From NCBI GenBank assembly GCA_033807775.1, contig CM066321.1, positions 255,862,422 through 255,926,421 of the forward strand: a stretch of DNA of 64,000 nucleotides, in the 5' to 3' direction. The notes beneath the pieces are model-generated. The model had not been told where the DNA came from. It did no database searches and was given only the letters and a program-made list of their open reading frames with translations. Made by a program: the position numbers and the translations under genes. The stretch comes from Saussurea involucrata (taxonomy: Eukaryota > Streptophyta > Magnoliopsida > Asterales > Asteraceae). Below are positions 58,428 through 64,000 of the stretch, one piece after another (the stretch's first letter is position 1; each line of letters opens with the position of its first letter).

Positions 58428-58653
58428 CCTATACTTGGATCAAAGAATGATAAGTTTTGCATAGAACATAGGTCATATTTTCCAGAGGTTCTGTAGGGGT
58501 TGTCAGAGGTTCTGAGTAGACTTACAGAAGCTCTGTGATTTTAAGAACTATTTAAGATTGAGAACTTACATACAGAAATAAATTAATTAAAGCAAAAATA
58601 ATTAGAAATATATACATATTTACAGAAGATAAAGCTATACTTACAGAGGATTT

Positions 58654-61600
58654 TCACGTTATATTGATCATTCCTAACTTACCCACCAAGAAATTGAATC
58701 TTTTCTCGTCTAAAGCTTTGGTGAATAAGTCCGCGAGTTGGTATTCTGTGGGAAAGAAATGCATCTCGATTGTACCGTATTCAACATGATGTTTCAAGAA
58801 ATGGTATCTTATATCGATATGCTTGGTTTTTGAGTGTTGCATAGGATTGGCAGAGATAGCAATGGCACTTTTGGAATCACAGAAGATGGGTATTTTGAAT
58901 AGGATGTGGCCGTAGTCTTTTAGCTGAGTCTTCATCCATAGAACCTGAGAACAACAGCTTGCAGCAGCAACATATTCAGCTTCTGCAGTGGATGTTGAGA
59001 CACAATTTTGCTTCTTGGAGGTCCAACTGACTAGTTTACCACCTAGGAATTGACAACTCCCAGAGGTACTTTTTCTGTCGAGCATGCATCCTCCATAGTC
59101 TGAATCTGTATAAGCTTTAAGACTAAAACCAGAGTTCTGTGGATACCAGAGACCGAGATTTTTGGTCCCCTTTAGATATCTAAAGATTCTTTTCACAGCA
59201 TCGTAGTGTGATTTCTTTGGATTAGCTTGATAACGTGCACAAAGACATGTGGCATGCATAATGTCAGGTCTGCTTGCAGTTATGTATAACGGAGATCCAA
59301 TCATGCCTCTGTAGAGAGTGCATTCTACAGAGATGCCATCTGGATCTAAGGATAACTTATTTCCAGTGGTCATTGGAGTTTTCATTGCAGAGGTATCAGA
59401 GACGGCTATACTTGAAAAGAATGTTAGAGACATATTTGGCCTAATTTATAAAAATCCCCTCTGATGTTTGTTTGACTTGGAGTCCGAGGAAAAATGTTAG
59501 TTCTCCCATCATACTCATTTCAAACTCACTCTGCATGAGTTTTTCAAAACTTTTGCACTCTTCTGTGTTAGAAGACCCAAAAATTATGTCGTCCACATAG
59601 ATTTGTACAAGCATTATTTCACTGTTTTTACGTTTATAGAATAAGGTAGTATCTGTTGTACCTCTGTCGTAGCCATTGACTAGAAGAAAGGTAGAAAGTC
59701 ATTCGTACCATGCTCTTGGAGCCTGTTTCAGTTCGTACAGAGCCTTTTCAAGGTAGTATACATGCCTTGGGAACTTTGAGCTTTCAAACCCTGGTGGCTG
59801 ATTTACGTAAACCTCTTCTTGGATTTCACCGTTGAGAAAAGTTGATTTTACGTCCATCTGATAGACTTTAAAACCTCTGCGGGCTGCGAAGGCTAAGAAT
59901 ATTCTTATTGCTTCGAGCCTTGCGACAGGAGCAAAAGTCTCATCGTAATCTATGCCTTCTTCTTGTCTATAACCCTTGGCCACCAATCGTGCTTTGTTTC
60001 TGATGACCACTCCATCTTCATCCTTCTTATTTTTGTAGACCCACTTAGTCCCAATGGCCTGTTTCCCTCGTGCCAGAGGTACTAAAGTCCATACTCTGTT
60101 ACGCTCAAACTGCAGAAGTTATTCATGCATGGCGTCTACCCAGTTTGGGTCATCTAGTGCTTCAGAAATCTTCTTTGGTTCTATCACACTAATAAAATTT
60201 GTAAAGAAAACAAAAATTAGCAGTGGCAGACCTGGTTTTTAGTGAGTCAGAAGGTTCTCCTATTATTTGGCTTGGAGGATGGCTTTTTGTCCACGGAGTG
60301 GTGCGTGGAAGATGGTCATCAATGTCATCGAACCTTTCTTCAGAAGCTTCTTGTGGATCTTCTTCTTGTATAGCCTCTGTCGTTCTTCTTACCTTGGTAG
60401 AAGATTCTACCATTTGTGGAATGATTGGTATGAGTGGTGGTGGAGTTTGTTCCTCTGAGGACGTATAGTCTTGGTCCTCAATTTCCTCTGTAATTGGTTC
60501 TTCTGTGGATTGTGGAGTTTGTTTTTCAGCAGCTTCTGTGGTCGTTTTTCTTGATGTTTCATCTTCTGCATTTTCTTCTTTGGCATTTGTATCTGTAGTA
60601 TTTATAGAAGAAGATGAAGCATTATTTGGACTAGTTAGAGTCATACCTGTAGGATTTTTTCCAACAGAGGATGGTTCTTCAGAAACTCTGATGGTTCCAA
60701 CAGAAGGATCAATGTCATCGTGGAACATCTCTAAAAATAGAAGATTCAAGTCTTCTTTCGTTTGCGAGATGCCAGAGGTTTCTCTTTTAAGTTCGAGTTC
60801 TGAACTGATTTGCTCATAAGTCATCTGGAATGAATCATCAAAAGAAACATTGATACTTTCTACGATTTTGCGAGATCTTGTAAGGTATACTCGGTAGGCT
60901 TTGGAAGTGGCAGAGTATCCAATGAATTTTCCTTCGTTAGCTTTTACTTCAAACTTTCCTCTGGAATCTCTGTCGTTTAAAACAATGCATTTACATCCAA
61001 ACACATGGAAAAACTTGATGTTTGGCCGCCTTTTGTTGATCAGTTCGTAAGGAGTCTTGATGTGTCTTTTCACAATGGTTGACCGATTCTGTGTGTAACA
61101 AGCGGTAGAAATTGCTTCTGCCCAAAAGTTCATCGGTAATCTGTATGCTGATAGCATAGTTCTTGCGGCCTCCACGAGCGTTCAATTCTTCCTTTCGACT
61201 ACGCCATTTTGCTGTGGAGTGCGTGCGGCAGAGAAGTTCTGTGATATTCCTTCTGTAGAAAGATAGGCTTCAATGACAGAGTTTTTAAATTCTGTGCCAT
61301 TGTCACTTCTTAACTTCTGTATTCTGCATTCATATAGAACTTGGATTCTTTTCATTAGATTAATCAAGATGATTGGAACATCCGATTTCTTTCGAATAAA
61401 TTCAACCCATGTGAAACGCGAGTACTCATCAATTAAGACAAGTATGTATTTCTTGCCACCTAGGCTCTGTATGGCAATGGGACCGCAGAGGTCGACATGA
61501 AGCATGTACAGAGGCCTAGTGCAAGACACATCTGTTTTGCCTCTGTGGGAAGCTCTTCTGAGTTTTCCCATTTCACAGGCAGAACATAAGTGATCCTTAT

Positions 61601-62117
61601 TAAATTTAACATTAGGCAAACCTTTAACTAGTTCAAGTTTGACCAGTTTATCCAAGGTGTGAAAGTTTAAGTGACAGAACCTGTTATGCCATAACCAGGC
61701 TTCTTTACTTTCGCAAGCTACAAGGCAAACTTTGTCCTTGGTTGTTGAACAAAAGTTCATTAGATACAGATCACCTTTTCTTTCGGCTCGTAGAAGTTCC
61801 ATTCCCGTGTCTTCACTTTGCAGAGAGCGGAAAGTTCTTTTGAACAATACATCAAATCCTGTATCACATAGTTGACTTACACTGAGTAGGTTGTGTTTAA
61901 GGCCATTCACATATGCAACTTTGTATACAGAGACGTTTTCCTTCTGTATGACTCCATAGCCTTTGATGTGCCCCTTTTTGTTGTCTCCAAAAGTTACAGA
62001 TCCACCATTGTGTGTTTCTTTGTACGTGGATAGTAAACTTCTGTTGCCAGTCATGTGCCTTGAGCATCCGGAGTCAAGATACCAAATTGGCACACACCGC
62101 TTCTGTAAGACAATCAC
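58654..62117 (-). pseudogene. pol: Element G pol (protease, integrase, RT, RNase H)
   Basis: Begins in the -1 frame relative to the gag stop at 62114. Protease motif IWYLDSGCSRHMTG; zinc region LWHNRFCHLNF ... CSACEMG; integrase residues in LHVDLCGP, SDNGTEF and QQNGVVERKN. Breaks include TGA at 61182, a frameshift near 60200, TAA near 60122, TGA at 59699 and a frame change near 59440. RT has QMDVKSTFLNGE (Ala to Thr beside the family consensus) and YVDDIIFGS in the broken part near 59600. RNase H is open (59433-58654): YTDSDYGGC, AEAEYVA, CDSKSA. It ends KLGMINIT. Confidence 0.9.
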
Positions 62118-63208
62118 AGAGACTTAGGTACCCATATCCATATGGGTCCAATATTGTTAGAATTTTTTAAGTTTGCCTTAGCATTCTTGAAATACATTTT
62201 ATCTTTTGTAGAAAGATCAGATTGTTTCTCTCTGGGTTTTGACTTTGGAGTTTGAATTTTAGTGGAGAGTAAGCAATCTGGACTTGAGAAGTGATTTTTC
62301 AATTTGAACATAAGATCAAAACAATGACAGTATTTAATATGAGACGTGATTTGTTTGAACTTTTCATTGAATTCATTGAACTGAGCCACAGAGGCATTAC
62401 ATTCTTTCTTAACATTTGATTTCTTATTACAAGAAGATATATGAATACTAGAATGTTGTTTGCAAAAATCTTGTTTAGGTCCTGCCTTCTGTGAGTCTCT
62501 TCTGTGGTGAACGTCTGTCTTCACTGTCACAGAGGAAAGATATTTGTTAGCTTCAGGCCTTAAAGGTTTTGAAAATTTTGAGCTTTTAGGATTTTCAGAG
62601 GCCTTTTTCAAATTATCAAGCTCTGTAGAGGTTTTGACCTGTATACACATTTTGAGAAAATCTGGACAGATAGGTATCTCTGTGATTTTCTCTTTTGGAG
62701 AAATTGTTCTGTTAAGAACCTCAGAGGAGAATTTAACATCCTCTGTTTCACAGTGAATTATCCCTGATTTAGAATCAGTCTCTGAGTCGTCAGAAGATGA
62801 ATCGTCCTCATATACAGAGGTTGAGTCATCTCCTTCGACTGAGGCTGGATTTTCTGAGCATGTATCGTACGAGTTTTCTTCCTCTGTAGAAAAACTTTCA
62901 TAGATGGCAGAGGTTTCAGATGAGATCTCTTCAGCGAGAATTTGATCTATAGAAGATGTACATAGATTTTCTAAAACATTTGATTTCAAACCTTCCAAAA
63001 TTTCTTTTTCAATTGATCTTTTAAGATTTTCTTCTGAAAAGATGGGTTTAAACTCATGAGCTTTTGCAGATAATTTCTTTTTGACATTTATCATACAGAC
63101 AAAAGCGACCTGTGTTTGAGTCTCTGGTTTACCGAACTTAAAGATACCAATCTGATCTTGTGTTTTCAGATATTTCTTTGGTTTGATTCCTCTATTGACA
63201 GAGGTTGA
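62114..63208 (-). pseudogene. gag: Element G gag, C-terminal part
   Basis: Only the tail of gag is present, starting at the I insertion. KPKKYLKTQDQIGIFKFGKP matches E (KPKRYLKTQDQIGIF). An acidic Ser/Glu-rich part and a His/Cys-containing end (FKQITSHIKYCHCFDLMFKL) follow, terminating IWVPKSL and TGA at 62114. The N-terminal capsid and zinc knuckle lie beyond the window. This piece is open over its whole length. Confidence 0.85.
63204..63208. repeat. Expected target-site duplication of I, left copy
   Basis: GTTGA before the LTR of I; the other copy would be outside the window. Confidence 0.5.
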
Positions 63209-63465
63209 TGTTAGAGCATTATTGTATTCAAGATTTACTATAAAGTCAATGTTCTGTATTAGTATATACTGTATTGTAATTGCCTTTATACCTTGTATGT
63301 TATGGGTATAAATAGGCCTGTCTAGATCATTAGCAAAGATCACTTTAGAAACCTCTTGAGCATTTTGTCATTTGTACTTCAGAGATCAATATATGGATGA
63401 CAAGTTTGCTATCTAGATTCTCTCTACATTTGTTCTTTATATATTTCTAGATTTGGGATTTCACA
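63209..63465 (+). repeat. Element I 5' LTR
   Basis: TGTTAGAGCATT...GGGATTTCACA, with TATAAATA at 63307-63314. The end is fixed by the primer-binding site, the start by the end of G gag homology and the TG. Confidence 0.8.
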
Positions 63466-63467
63466 TT

Positions 63468-63479
63468 TGGTATCAGAGC
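63468..63479 (+). promoter_or_regulatory. Element I primer-binding site
   Basis: TGGTATCAGAGC, perfect match, two bases after the LTR. Confidence 0.92.
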
Positions 63480-64000
63480 TAAACAGGAGATTCAAGCAGA
63501 TCAAAGACCAAATTGAAGAATTTTTGCACTGATTTGAAGAATTCGGATCCTACACTCATCACTGTCCATCTGAACACTTTTCATTCAAACATGGAGTTTT
63601 TCTAGATTCTGATTTCTTGGATTATTTCTTAGCATCACTGAACTCGGATTTGATTCCTGAACACTTTTAATTCTTGGATCATCATCATTTTCTGCACAGA
63701 TTCATACTATTTGATTGATTCTTGAATTGTTGTTCAAAAACCCTAAGTTCACTGTTTTGGATCATAATTCGTTTAAATCGATCGAATTGCGAGTTGTGAT
63801 CAACAAGAAAAGTGTGCGGATTTTGATTACGAATAAATCGATATAAATTTCATCTCATTTGCTCAAGAATTGAAAGAGTTAGTGCATGAATCAGTGATTT
63901 TCGTGTTCGAAGTGATGAATTCGGATTGTTCTTGAGGAATTCGGATTGTTCATATGGAATTCGGACCATTCAAGGGATTTTCTACTTGATTTCGGACAAT
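63480..64000 (+). other. Element I leader
   Basis: No ORF recognised. Three 20-bp repeats starting GAATTCGGA lie at 63917, 63937 and 63957. Confidence 0.6.

Larger units (their letters stand above)
57236..58653 (-). other. Element G spacer between pol and accessory ORF
   Basis: 1.4 kb homologous to the E spacer. No gene seen; it holds the promoter-like segment near 57328-57520 and two polypurine-like tracts. Confidence 0.65.
51156..63208 (-). mobile_element. Element G: Sirevirus, 5' part interrupted by I
   Basis: Minus strand: 3' LTR (51156-52006), polypurine tract, accessory ORF, spacer, pol and the C-terminal part of gag. The gag is cut at 63208 by element I. Protein and spacer sequence are closest to E. 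The 5' LTR is not in the window. The expected target duplication is AAAAC (51151-51155). Confidence 0.9.
63209..64000 (+). mobile_element. Element I: 5' end of a short-LTR Ty1/copia-like element
   Basis: Plus strand: a 257-bp LTR, perfect tRNA-Met primer-binding site and a leader running to the window edge. Short LTRs with this primer site are usual for Ty1/copia. No coding sequence is reached, so the lineage is not known. It inserted into G gag. Confidence 0.75.

Noticed and set aside
59699..59701. Including this G stop (and the one at 61182) among C to T changes
   Set aside because: The sister copies have AGA or AGC at these sites, so another change is more likely.

Overview
The window reads as repeat-rich nuclear DNA of a flowering plant, probably a eudicot. 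It consists of LTR retrotransposons nested in one another. I found no single-copy host gene, no rRNA or tRNA gene, no CRISPR array and nothing bacterial. The plant call rests on Sirevirus-type Ty1/copia elements, a Tekay-type chromovirus, Tat-type Ty3/gypsy elements with an antisense accessory gene, and primer-binding sites matching initiator tRNA-Met. The species cannot be told from the sequence.

Layout. A (1-3139, minus) is the 5' end of a Ty3/gypsy element. B (3140-9973, minus) is a complete but dead Tekay-type chromovirus. C (9974-11233, plus) is a Tat-type integrase fragment that runs into an LTR, and that LTR also serves D (plus; PBS, gag, protease, then remnants to 28281). The shared LTR is split by F (11376-24843, minus), a young and nearly intact Sirevirus with a perfect 5-bp target duplication (CGTAT). 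D' (28282-50860, minus) is a second Tat-type copy facing D. It carries an antisense, intron-containing accessory gene and is split by E (31771-46803, plus), a 15-kb Sirevirus with target duplication ACAAG. The 5' LTR of D' is cut by H (50861-51155), a fragment of an F-like LTR. H is cut by G (51156-63208, minus), a third Sirevirus. G is cut in its gag by I (from 63209, plus), a short-LTR element that leaves the window. Inferred order: D, then D', then E and H, then G, then I; F entered the C/D LTR separately.

Function. Each element encodes parts of the retrotransposition machinery: gag for particles, protease, integrase, reverse transcriptase and RNase H. Almost all of these genes are broken by stops, frameshifts or deletions. 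The three Sireviruses each carry a 1.3-1.7 kb-codon-scale accessory ORF (about 1360 to 1680 codons) between pol and the 3' LTR. Its ends are conserved and its middle is low-complexity. In F and G a TATA-like box lies about 100 bp before its ATG, with ACGT-core motifs upstream. The antisense gene in D' has a similar promoter layout. A five-exon model for it is free of stop codons although the surrounding pol is not. These two accessory genes, with their apparent private promoters, are the most interesting content of the window.
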